Shown here piece by piece: positions 6,921 through 14,577 of a stretch of 64,000 nucleotides of DNA. Every line of letters starts with the position of its first letter. Position 1 is the stretch's first letter. The notes beneath the pieces were generated by a model that saw only the letters and a list, made by a program, of their open reading frames with translations, had not been told where the DNA came from and ran no database searches. Source of the DNA: Opitutaceae bacterium (lineage in GTDB: Bacteria > Verrucomicrobiota > Verrucomicrobiia > Opitutales > Opitutaceae). The position numbers and the translations under genes were made by a program. The stretch covers positions 52,823 through 116,822 of the forward strand of contig JAEUGY010000088.1 in NCBI GenBank assembly GCA_016794625.1, in the 5' to 3' direction.

Positions 6921-8543
6921 ATGAGCCTTCTCCTCCGTGTGTCTGTCCGCGCCGGCCTGCTCGCCCTGCTGGTCCTGCTTGCCGCGGGTTGCGATCGCCG
7001 TGAACCGCGGGTGGAGCAAGGGTTGCGGGAGGGGGTGCTTTACCGGGGCAACAGCTCGGAACCGGAGTCGCTCGATCCGCATTTGGTCCGCGGGGCCGTG
7101 GAGTGGACGTTGGTCGGCTCCCTGTTTGAGGGGCTGGTCACGGCCGATCAGGAGACCCTCGAACCGCGACCGGGGGCGGCGGAGCGCTGGGAGGTGTCGG
7201 CCGACGGTCTCGTTTACACCTTCCACCTGCGGGCGGGTCTTGCCTGGAGCGACGGCCGGCCGCTGACGGCGGCTGATTTTGTCTACAGCGCCCGGCGGAT
7301 GCTGGCCCCGAAACTCGCGTCGTCGCACCCGGAGAACAACCTCTTCTTTGTACGCAACGCCCGGGCCTACCAGGCGGGCCGGATCACGGATTTCGCCGAG
7401 GTGGGCGTGCGGTCGGCGGACGAACGCACGGTCATCATCACCTTGGAGCGTCCGGCTTCGTTCTTCCTGTCCGCCCTCACCCTGTTTTTCCCCGTGTCGC
7501 AGACCGTGATCGAGCGTCATGCACCGATGGACCAGCGGCAGAGCGATTGGATCCGTCCCGGCAACCTGGTCGGCAACGGTCCGTTCCGGCTGAAGCAGTG
7601 GCGCCCGCACCAGGATGTGGTGATCGAACGCAATCCGCACTACTGGGGCGCGGCGTCCGTGCGCCTGAACGAGGTGCGTTTCCAGCCGATCGAGAGCCCG
7701 ACCGTGGAGGAGGCGGCGTTTCGCAACGGCCTGCTGCACATGACCAGCACCGTGCCCGGCCAGAAGATCGACGTCTATACGCGCGAACAGCCTGAGGTGC
7801 TCAAGTCGGCCGATGACCGCGGTGTGTACTTTTATTCCCTCAATGTGGCGCGGCCGCCGCTCAACGACCGCCGCGTGCGGCAGGCGCTGTCGCTCGCGAT
7901 CGACCGCGAGCGCCTGACCGAACGCGTGGTGCGGGGGGGAACGCGTCCGGCCACGCATTTCACGCCAGATGGCATGGGCGGCTACACGGCCCCGGATCGG
8001 CTGAGGTTCGATCCCACCGAGGCCCGGCGGCTGCTCGCCGAGGCCGGGTTTCCGGAGGGCCGGGGATTCCCGGCGGTGGAACTGCTCATCGACTCGCGGG
8101 AACTGCACCGCGTCGTGGCCGAGGCGGTGCAGCAGATGTGGCGGCAACACCTGGGCATCACGATCACCTTGCGCAATGAGGAGACGCAGGTGCTCAACGC
8201 GAGCAAGCGGACCATGGACTTCCAGATGGTCCGTGGCTCTTGGAACGCCACCACCTACCAGGATCCCATCTACTTCCTCGGAGCCTGGCAGACCACCGGG
8301 CTTTACAATGAAGCGAAATGGTCTAACTCCGCGTACGATCAGCTGATCGAGTCGACCTGGACCAGCGACCAAGCCCGGCGGACCGCTGCCTTCGGGCAGG
8401 CGGAAACGATCTTGCTCGAGGAGCTGCCCGCCATTCCCCTGTTTTTCACCCGCCAGGTCATCCTCGTCCATCCGATGGTCAAAGGCTGGGTGCCCCGGCC
8501 GTTCGCGGACCGACGGCTGAAGCACCTCTACCTCGAACGCTAG
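6921..8543 (+). CDS. Oligopeptide/dipeptide ABC transporter substrate-binding lipoprotein (SBP_bac_5)
   Basis: A 540-residue periplasmic binding lipoprotein with lipobox LAAGC (acylated Cys24). OppA/DppA-family features are present: LYRGNSSEPESLDPHLVRGAVEW (41-63), WSDGRPLTAADFVYSARRML, NPHYWGAASVRLNEVRF, NVARPPLNDRRVRQALSLAIDRERL and the C-terminal ELPAIPLFF. It most resembles peptide-binding OppA-type proteins. The ATG at 6921 begins the lipoprotein signal. No ABC permease or ATPase is encoded nearby, so it must work with a transporter elsewhere. Its position opposite the cyanophycinase operon suggests it binds dipeptides released from cyanophycin, such as beta-Asp-Arg; the ligand is inferred. 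Confidence 0.88.
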   Translation: MSLLLRVSVRAGLLALLVLLAAGCDRREPRVEQGLREGVLYRGNSSEPESLDPHLVRGAVEWTLVGSLFEGLVTADQETLEPRPGAAERWEVSADGLVYTFHLRAGLAWSDGRPLTAADFVYSARRMLAPKLASSHPENNLFFVRNARAYQAGRITDFAEVGVRSADERTVIITLERPASFFLSALTLFFPVSQTVIERHAPMDQRQSDWIRPGNLVGNGPFRLKQWRPHQDVVIERNPHYWGAASVRLNEVRFQPIESPTVEEAAFRNGLLHMTSTVPGQKIDVYTREQPEVLKSADDRGVYFYSLNVARPPLNDRRVRQALSLAIDRERLTERVVRGGTRPATHFTPDGMGGYTAPDRLRFDPTEARRLLAEAGFPEGRGFPAVELLIDSRELHRVVAEAVQQMWRQHLGITITLRNEETQVLNASKRTMDFQMVRGSWNATTYQDPIYFLGAWQTTGLYNEAKWSNSAYDQLIESTWTSDQARRTAAFGQAETILLEELPAIPLFFTRQVILVHPMVKGWVPRPFADRRLKHLYLER

Positions 8544-8622
8544 GCGCCCCCCCGGACGTGCACCGGACCGGGCCACGTGCGCCCGGTTGACCGGAGGAAA
8601 CGGTTGCATAGGGTGGTCGTCC

Positions 8623-9783
8623 ATGACCGCCCGCGCCACGCCAGCTCCCGCCGCCCGACCCGCGTCCTGGGAGGAGCACCTGTTCCCGCTCCATGCGGCG
8701 ACCGAGGTGGACGAGCTCTGGCGCGCGGTGCTGCCGCTGCTGCGCGCGGCGTTTGCGCCCTGCGTGCGGGTGACGCTCTTCCTCGGCCACTTCAACATGC
8801 GCGAGGCGCGGCTCGTGTTCACCGACCCCGTGATCAAACAGTCGGCGGACTGGTTTCGCGAGCGCGGCCGGATCAATCCCTTCACCCCCTACATTCTGAG
8901 TCACCGGCGTATCCGGCACTACGTGTTTCGCGACATCATCGGACCGCGCGAGGAGTTCATGCGGACGGAGTTCTACCAGCGCTTTGCCCGTGTCGAGAAG
9001 TGGGACAAAGGCATGTCCGGCCTCTGCTGGGAAGGCGACGACGTGAAGTCCATGTTCAGCATTTACCGCGCGCCGCGCGAACCCGAGTTCACCCCGGCGG
9101 ACGTCGAGCGCCTGCACGCGTTGCTCCCGCACATCGAGACCGCCATCGATCGCGTGCAGAAACTGCAGGCCGAGCGCGCGCACCGCAAGGTGCTGGAGGA
9201 ATTCAACCGCTACATCCCGGTGGGCATGGTGCTGCTCGACTGGGACCTGCAGACCGTCTTCGCCAACAACGAGGCGCTCAAGCAGTGCACCGTCTGGAAC
9301 CACGGCCGGCAGGCCGCGCGCGGACTCGCGTCGCGCGAGTGGTTCGAGCTGCCCGCCTCCCTGCGCGCCGCCTGCGAGCAGATCCGCGACGAGATCCTGC
9401 GCCTGAACGCCAAGGACCGCTTCGCCGTGCCGCCGGGCTTGAAGCACGTGCCGCATCCGGATCTTCCCGGGCGCCAGGCGAGCATTTCCGTGCTCAACGC
9501 CACGCCCGGCCTGCTGGCCAAACCCGGCTTTATGCTGGTGCTGGAGGACCGCAGCCACGAGCGGCAACCCGCGGCCGGCCTGAGCGAGGAAGCGAAACGC
9601 CTGCTCTGGACCGTCTCGCCGAGCGAACGCGAGATCGCGTTGCTGATCTGTGAAGGCGCCTCCAACGCGGAAATCGCCCGCCGGCTTTCCAAGAGCCTGC
9701 TGACGATCAAAAAACAGGTCACTTCCCTGCTCGCCAAACTTTACGTACCCAGTCGCGCGCGATTGATGGCCCGCCTGCGTTGA
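8623..9783 (+). CDS. LuxR-type transcriptional regulator with N-terminal sensory domains
   Basis: A 386-residue protein. The C-terminal 60 residues are a LuxR/FixJ helix-turn-helix: VSPSEREIALLICEGASNAE, then IARRLSKSLLTIKKQVTSLLAKL. Before it lie an N-terminal GAF-like region (about 15-175) and a short PAS-like segment (about 200-310) with YIPVGMVLLDWDLQTVFANN. There is no phosphoreceiver domain, so it probably responds to a small ligand. The ATG at 8623 is chosen over an in-frame codon 36 bp upstream. It stands alone, 79 bp after the peptide-binding-protein gene and on the same strand, inside the cyanophycin locus, which makes it the best candidate local regulator. Confidence 0.85.
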   Translation: MTARATPAPAARPASWEEHLFPLHAATEVDELWRAVLPLLRAAFAPCVRVTLFLGHFNMREARLVFTDPVIKQSADWFRERGRINPFTPYILSHRRIRHYVFRDIIGPREEFMRTEFYQRFARVEKWDKGMSGLCWEGDDVKSMFSIYRAPREPEFTPADVERLHALLPHIETAIDRVQKLQAERAHRKVLEEFNRYIPVGMVLLDWDLQTVFANNEALKQCTVWNHGRQAARGLASREWFELPASLRAACEQIRDEILRLNAKDRFAVPPGLKHVPHPDLPGRQASISVLNATPGLLAKPGFMLVLEDRSHERQPAAGLSEEAKRLLWTVSPSEREIALLICEGASNAEIARRLSKSLLTIKKQVTSLLAKLYVPSRARLMARLR

Positions 9784-9871
9784 AACCGCCGTCCAAACCA
9801 CTCCGCCCAAAGGAGACCTGGCTTTCGCGCGACTGCTTTTGCGCGTCACCCCGAAGCCGCTCTGGATGAAT

Positions 9872-9901
9872 GGAGGGCCGTCCCTCGCGGACGCGCCTCG
9901 G
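9872..9901 (+). repeat. REP-like repeat, family A
   Basis: GGGCCGTCCCTCGCGGACGC, followed by GCCTCGG, fits the family A consensus also seen at 1079, 1143 and 10249. Confidence 0.55.
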
Positions 9902-9974
9902 TCTCGGAAGCAGGTCTCACGCGGAGGCGCGGAACCGCGAAACGAGGTCTGGGGGCTCCGGCTTCGTGTTGGCT

Positions 9975-10200
9975 GTTGGAGGTGGCCTCGTTGAGGCCGC
10001 GACGGGACCCTAGGTCCCGCCTCTGCCGCCCTGCAACCGTCGGAGAAGTCGTGGATCGAGCGTTGCGGTGACCCGCTACGACAATCGATCCCTGCCGCGG
10101 AACACCGCCCCGGGTTCGCTTCGTGCCTTCGCCTGAAAACAGATCGGGCGGTGGCGGGACCGGGTAGTCCCGTCGCGGCCTCAACGAGGCCACCTCCAAC
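9975..10200. repeat. Exact 34-bp inverted repeat (family B) flanking 158 bp
   Basis: The right arm at 10167-10200 starts GTCCCGTCGCGGCCTCAACG. The left arm at 9975-10008 is its exact reverse complement. The 158 bp between the arms carry no open reading frame of note. A third, two-mismatch copy is at 6-39. The arrangement looks like a small non-coding palindromic element, perhaps a BIME-like pair mobilised by a REP-associated transposase elsewhere in the genome. Confidence 0.85.
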
Positions 10201-10248
10201 CAGCAAGCTCCCACTTCGACGCCCGCTCTCTGGATCCGCGTCGCCAGG

Positions 10249-10276
10249 CGAGGCGTGGCCGCGAGGGCCAGCCCTA
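10249..10276 (-). repeat. REP-like repeat, family A, inverted
   Basis: Read on the minus strand it is GTAGGGCTGGCCCTCGCGGC followed by CACGCCTC, matching the arm at 1143-1171. Confidence 0.6.
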
Positions 10277-10301
10277 CATCCGAAAGGCGAAGCCCCATCT
10301 T

Positions 10302-10320
10302 GCGGGGTCGGCGACCCCGC
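10302..10320. terminator. Hairpin GCGGGGTCG-G-CGACCCCGC downstream of the isoaspartyl peptidase gene
   Basis: Perfect 9-bp arms with a single-base loop, 16 bp beyond the stop codon of the minus-strand peptidase gene. There is no T-tract, so it is either a stabilising 3' hairpin or another REP-type palindrome. Confidence 0.4.
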
Positions 10321-10336
10321 CTACAACGAACCCCGC

Positions 10337-11383
10337 CTACGGTGTGGCGGGTTCCGCGTAAATCGCGACAAACCTGGCCTGACCCGTGAATCGGTGGGCC
10401 CGATACATGCCGGGGGAATTGAATTCCATCGCCAGATTGCCGCGGGCATCGAGGGCGATGACGCCACCGTCGCCGCCGAGTGCGCCTACCTTGGCCATCG
10501 TGGCCCGGGCGGCCTCGGCCACGGAGCGGCCGGCATACTCCATCTGCGCGGAAATGTCGCGCGCCACTCCGGCGCGGATGAAATACTCGCCCCAACCGGT
10601 GGCGCTGACGGCACAGGTGGCGTTGTTCGCATAGGTACCGGCCCCGATGATGGGCGTGTCGCCTACGCGGCCATACTTCTTGTTGGTCATGCCGCCGGTC
10701 GAAGTCCCAGCGGCGAGGTTGCCGGCCTGGTCCAGGGCGACGCAGCCCACGGTGCCCCACTTGAACTGGCGCAGGAGGTAGGCGTCCTCCGGCTGCAGGG
10801 CAGCGGACTTCTTCGCCTTGGCCTTCTCCAGTTCTTTCGCCTTCTGCAATTGCTGCCGTCGGTGGTCCGTCTGAAAATAGTCCGGAGCCATCATCTCGTA
10901 GTCGAGGGTGCGCGCGAACTGCTCCGCGCCGTCGCCGACCATCATGACATGGCCGGACTTCTCCATCACATCGCGTGCGAGCCGGACCGGATTCTTGATG
11001 CGGTGCACGCCGGCCACCGCGCCGGCGCCGAGGGTGCGTCCTTCCATCACGGACGCATCGAGCTCGCAGATCCCGTCGGCATTGAGCACGGAGCCTTTGC
11101 CGGCATTGAAGAGCGGGGAGTCCTCCAGGATCGTCACGGCGGCCAGCACGGCATCGAGCGCCGCGCCTCCGCGCTCCAGGACCGCGTATCCGGCGTCGAG
11201 CGCCTCGGCCAGCCGGGCGCGGTACTCCGCTTCCCGCGCCGGGGTGAGTTCATCGCGGGCAATGACCCCGGCGCCGCCGTGGATCACCAGACCGTACTTG
11301 GAGGAGGGGGCGGAGCTTTTGGCAAACACAGGGGTAATGGCAGTGCCCAGGAGGAGAAGAAGGCAGGGGAGAAGACGTGTCAT
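10337..11383 (-). CDS. iaaA: Exported isoaspartyl peptidase/L-asparaginase (Ntn hydrolase, family T2)
   Basis: A 348-residue plant-type asparaginase that hydrolyses beta-aspartyl (isoaspartyl) dipeptides. A Sec signal (MTRLLPCLLLLLGTAITPVF, cut after about residue 21) places it in the periplasm. GLVIHGGAGV (31-40) and SPLFNAGKGSVLN (89-101) are family blocks. Autocleavage is expected before Thr211 in KWGTVGCVALD, producing alpha and beta chains; the linker before it is unusually Lys/Ala/Glu-rich (about 176-195). Substrate-binding motifs RVGDTPIIGAGTYAN (239-253) and TGWGEYFIR follow. It lies 44 bp after the TonB receptor on the same strand. In this locus its natural substrate may be beta-Asp-Arg from cyanophycin (inference from context). 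Confidence 0.92.
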   Translation of the reverse strand: MTRLLPCLLLLLGTAITPVFAKSSAPSSKYGLVIHGGAGVIARDELTPAREAEYRARLAEALDAGYAVLERGGAALDAVLAAVTILEDSPLFNAGKGSVLNADGICELDASVMEGRTLGAGAVAGVHRIKNPVRLARDVMEKSGHVMMVGDGAEQFARTLDYEMMAPDYFQTDHRRQQLQKAKELEKAKAKKSAALQPEDAYLLRQFKWGTVGCVALDQAGNLAAGTSTGGMTNKKYGRVGDTPIIGAGTYANNATCAVSATGWGEYFIRAGVARDISAQMEYAGRSVAEAARATMAKVGALGGDGGVIALDARGNLAMEFNSPGMYRAHRFTGQARFVAIYAEPATP

Positions 11384-11427
11384 GGGAAAGGAACGGGCGC
11401 GGCGGAGGCGGCCCGGTCAGTTCCGGG

Positions 11428-14379
11428 TCACAGGTTCCAACGCACACCGAGGACTGCACTCCAGCCGGTGAACTCGTTGTAGTCCAGCCGGAGACTCTCG
11501 CTGCCATTGTAACCGTGGCTCGGCTCGTTGGTCAGGTTGGAGAACTCGGTGTAGACGGTCCAGTTGCGCCAGAAGCGGTAGCTCGCGGTGAAATCAAGCG
11601 TCGTGCTCGGCGCCTCGTAACGGGCGAGGGCGAGCACATTGTCGGTGGCGAGGTCAAAGAGCACTTCGCCGCGGTGGTGGAGCGAGAGGCGGAGGCGCGC
11701 CGGGCCTTTTTCGTAGTAGAGGCTGGCGTTGATGGTGTCGCCGACCTGGTCGAAGAGCGGCAGGTCCACTCCCGCGAGGGCGGGCAGGCCGGAGTCGAGC
11801 TCGGAATGGGTGTAGGTGTAGTTCAACGTCACACCGAGTCCATCGAGCGGCGCGGGGAGGAACTTGAGCTGCGAGTCAAAGGCGAGCTCGACGCCGGTGA
11901 GGGTGCCGCCCTTGGCGTTGCGCGGCTGGGTGACGCGCGCAGGTTCGTTCTCGAAGATCTCGGACTGGGTCGAGCGATAGACGCTGTTCTTGATCTCCTT
12001 GTGGAAGAGGCCCGCCGAGAGGTAACCGACGGAGCCCAGGTAGCGCTCGACCGAGAGATCGAGGTTGTGCGCGTAAACCGGCTTCAGGTCGATGTTGCCG
12101 CGACTGACGGTGTCCGAGGTGGTGGAAATGGTCGCGCGGGGATTGAGCTGGTTGAAGGTCGGCCGCGCAATCGTCTCGGTGTAGGCACCGCGGATGACGA
12201 GGTTCTTGCTCAGATCGTACCGGACGTGCAGGCCAGGCAACCAGTCGGTGTAATCCCGCTTGGGGGAGATGGCCACGGGCACGCCGTCGATGACGTTGAA
12301 GGTGTCGAAGCGGGTCCGGGTCTGCTCGGCGCGCAGGCCGGCGAGCACGGTGAGGCGGCCCCGGCTCGTCTGGCCCATGAAATAGCCGGAGGTGATGTCC
12401 TCGCGGGCCGAATAGTCATTGTAGAGGCTGTTGAACGCATTGCTGGCGAGCGGGGTGACCAAGCCCCGCGCGATCAGCGTATCGGATACACGACGTACGA
12501 CCGAGGGATCGAGGAAGTATCCGTAGTCATAGCGACCGTCGCTCGTGCCGGTGGCCCGGTAACCGGCGATGAGGGAGGGTATGTCGGCCTGGCCGGTGTA
12601 CCCGGTCAGCGACCAGTTGGCGTTCTGGTTGTAGCTGCGCACCGTCTCGTTGAGGTCGCGGGTGCGGGAACGGATCTTGGCCCCGGCCTTGAACTGCACC
12701 GGCAGGCCGGCGAGCGTGAGGTCACGGGAGGCATCGACGCCGCCGTTGAACTCGTCGTCCCAGTACTCGCGGGTGCCGCGCAACAGGTTGCGCATCGTGT
12801 ACACCCCGGCAATGGAGGGATCGTTGCGATCGAGGCCCGAGGAAGTCTGCACGGCGCCGATCGAGGTGAAGTCGGCGTCGCCCGGGGTGACGTTGTAGCG
12901 GGTGGTGAAGCCGGCGTTCTGGAACTGCGCCTGGAGCGAGGAGTTGCCACCGCCGTCCCAGTTCGCCCAGTTGTAGCCGGCGATGTAGTCGAGGCGGGTG
13001 TCTCCGATCTTCGAACGGCCTTCGAGCGCGACCATGCTGGTCCGCTGGAGTTCATCAAAGTCGCGGACCTCCCGGCGCACGGTGTTGCCGGCGGCCGCCA
13101 GACTGGTGTACGTGTCGCCGGTCACAACCGGGGTGCCCGTGACATTGCCGATGGAGCCGTCGCTCAGGCGGAAGAGGGGGAAGAACAGCACCTGACGCTG
13201 GCGGCCGCGGTTGGTTTCGCGGGCGTTGGTCGACGCGAGGAAACGGATGCGGTGGTCGTCGCTCGGGCGCCACTCGAGGGAGCCGTTGAGGCCCGTGCCC
13301 TGAATGTCGTCGAAGTAGTGCTGGAGCACGGCGGAGTCCATGACGAATCCACGGAGTGGATTCACGGTGGAGGAGGTGCCGAGCCGGTAGCCCAGGGTGT
13401 CGTTCCAGCCGGTGGTGCTGTTGCGCTGCTTGAGAAAGACGCGGTCGCGGATGTTGGCGCCGAGGGAGAAGCCGAACTGCTGCTTGTCGCCCAGGAGATC
13501 GGAGTACGTGAGGGCGGCCTCGTAGCCGGTCTCGTCGAAAGGATAATTGGAGGTGTACTCGTCGTGCAGGGACGAGGTGTTGACGCCGCCCTTGAAGGTG
13601 GCGGTGCGGCCTTTCTGACTGAAGGCGCTCCGGGTGCGGATGTTCACGGCGCCGCCAATGGAATCGGCGTCCTGGTCGGGTCGGAGCGCCTTGGTGACCT
13701 CGATCTGATCGGCCACGTCGGAGGAGACGACGTCGAGCGGCACGCGGCGGGTGATGCCGTCGAAGTCGGTGGCGTTCACGCGCACGCCGTCGATGGTCAC
13801 CGCGTTGAAATCGGCCGACATGCCGCGGAGGGTGATGTAGCGACCCTCGGCGCCGCCGGTGTCGCGATCGGTCTCGACCGTCACGCCCGGCAGACGCTTG
13901 ACGGCGTCGGCGATGGTCTTGTCCGGAAACTGCCCGGCGAAGTCGGCGGAAATGATGTTGGAGATGTTTTGGGCTGAACGCTGCTGATTGAGCGCGCGGG
14001 CCTGGCCGGTGCGTTCACCCACAACCCGGAAGCTGCCGAGCTGCACGACCTCGGTACCGAGCGTGAAATCCCGGCTGATCGTGGCGCCGGCGGTCACGGT
14101 GACCTCGGCGGTGCGCGGCTCGTAGCCGAGATAATCCACCGAGATCCGTTGGACGCCGGCGGGCAGGGTGAGCACAAAGGAGCCGTCCGCATCGGTCGTT
14201 GCCCGGGTGGTCGAACCGGCCACGGTGATTTCCGCGCCTCGCAGCACGGCACCCGAAGTGGAGTCAAAGGCCCGGCCGGTGACGACTCCGGTCGACTGGG
14301 CGGACGCGGACAGGACGAGGAAAAACGCGGACAGGCCAGCGGCAAGCCGGCGGAAAAAGGAGGCAGACGCAGGACTCAT
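11428..14379 (-). CDS. TonB-dependent outer membrane receptor with carboxypeptidase-like N-domain
   Basis: A 983-residue receptor. Order: signal peptide (about 1-26), CarboxypepD_reg-like beta-sandwich (about 28-105, TGVVTGRAFDSTSGAVLRGA), plug domain with SFRVVGERTGQARALNQQRS, DAVKRLPGVTVETDRD, ITLRGMSADFNAVTIDGVRV and the DQDADSIGGAVNIRTRSAF block, then a 22-strand-type barrel ending GWSAVLGVRWNL. This matches the long Caulobacter/Xanthomonas-style receptors that import oligomers. The start at 14379 is the first ATG before the signal peptide. It precedes the isoaspartyl peptidase gene and shares an operator motif with the cyanophycinase operon, so it may import peptide or cyanophycin fragments (inference). 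Confidence 0.92.
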   Translation of the reverse strand: MSPASASFFRRLAAGLSAFFLVLSASAQSTGVVTGRAFDSTSGAVLRGAEITVAGSTTRATTDADGSFVLTLPAGVQRISVDYLGYEPRTAEVTVTAGATISRDFTLGTEVVQLGSFRVVGERTGQARALNQQRSAQNISNIISADFAGQFPDKTIADAVKRLPGVTVETDRDTGGAEGRYITLRGMSADFNAVTIDGVRVNATDFDGITRRVPLDVVSSDVADQIEVTKALRPDQDADSIGGAVNIRTRSAFSQKGRTATFKGGVNTSSLHDEYTSNYPFDETGYEAALTYSDLLGDKQQFGFSLGANIRDRVFLKQRNSTTGWNDTLGYRLGTSSTVNPLRGFVMDSAVLQHYFDDIQGTGLNGSLEWRPSDDHRIRFLASTNARETNRGRQRQVLFFPLFRLSDGSIGNVTGTPVVTGDTYTSLAAAGNTVRREVRDFDELQRTSMVALEGRSKIGDTRLDYIAGYNWANWDGGGNSSLQAQFQNAGFTTRYNVTPGDADFTSIGAVQTSSGLDRNDPSIAGVYTMRNLLRGTREYWDDEFNGGVDASRDLTLAGLPVQFKAGAKIRSRTRDLNETVRSYNQNANWSLTGYTGQADIPSLIAGYRATGTSDGRYDYGYFLDPSVVRRVSDTLIARGLVTPLASNAFNSLYNDYSAREDITSGYFMGQTSRGRLTVLAGLRAEQTRTRFDTFNVIDGVPVAISPKRDYTDWLPGLHVRYDLSKNLVIRGAYTETIARPTFNQLNPRATISTTSDTVSRGNIDLKPVYAHNLDLSVERYLGSVGYLSAGLFHKEIKNSVYRSTQSEIFENEPARVTQPRNAKGGTLTGVELAFDSQLKFLPAPLDGLGVTLNYTYTHSELDSGLPALAGVDLPLFDQVGDTINASLYYEKGPARLRLSLHHRGEVLFDLATDNVLALARYEAPSTTLDFTASYRFWRNWTVYTEFSNLTNEPSHGYNGSESLRLDYNEFTGWSAVLGVRWNL

Positions 14380-14577
14380 GGTTCGTTGGTTGGGTGATCG
14401 GTCGGTCGGACACGACAGCATAGCGGAGGGACTCCCCCGCGGCCATACCACCTAGGAGGTAATCACCTCGCCCTGCCCAATCGGCCTTAATGCAATGATA
14501 TTGCCTCTTCCATACCCACCCTTGCCAGCCGGGAAAACCGTCGTTGACTGGCAGGGTCTCCCCCGAATCGACCGCGG
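14380..14577. promoter_or_regulatory. Divergent promoter region of the TonB receptor and PAS-protein genes
   Basis: A 198-bp region holding two divergent promoters, with the palindrome ATACCACCTAGGAGGTAA at 14445-14462 placed 66 bp upstream of the receptor start. Confidence 0.55.
14445..14462. promoter_or_regulatory. Predicted operator ATACCACCTAGGAGGTAA
   Basis: An 18-bp imperfect palindrome centred on CCTAGG; its inner 16 bp are TACCWCCTAGGWGGTA apart from two mismatched positions. Twelve of its first 13 bases match the site at 6839-6851. Predicted to bind the same regulator. Confidence 0.5.

Larger units (their letters stand above)
9784..10336. other. 553-bp gene-free region filled with palindromic repeats
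   Basis: No protein-coding gene is supported here. It holds a family A repeat (9872-9901), two inverted copies of the 34-bp family B repeat (9975-10008 and 10167-10200), a second family A copy (10249-10276) and a 19-bp hairpin (10302-10320). It lies between the convergent LuxR and isoaspartyl peptidase genes, so transcription from both sides ends in it. Confidence 0.7.

Noticed and set aside
11377..13977. An 866-codon plus-strand frame across the TonB receptor
   Set aside because: Antisense shadow of the receptor; no recognisable motif or plausible start context.
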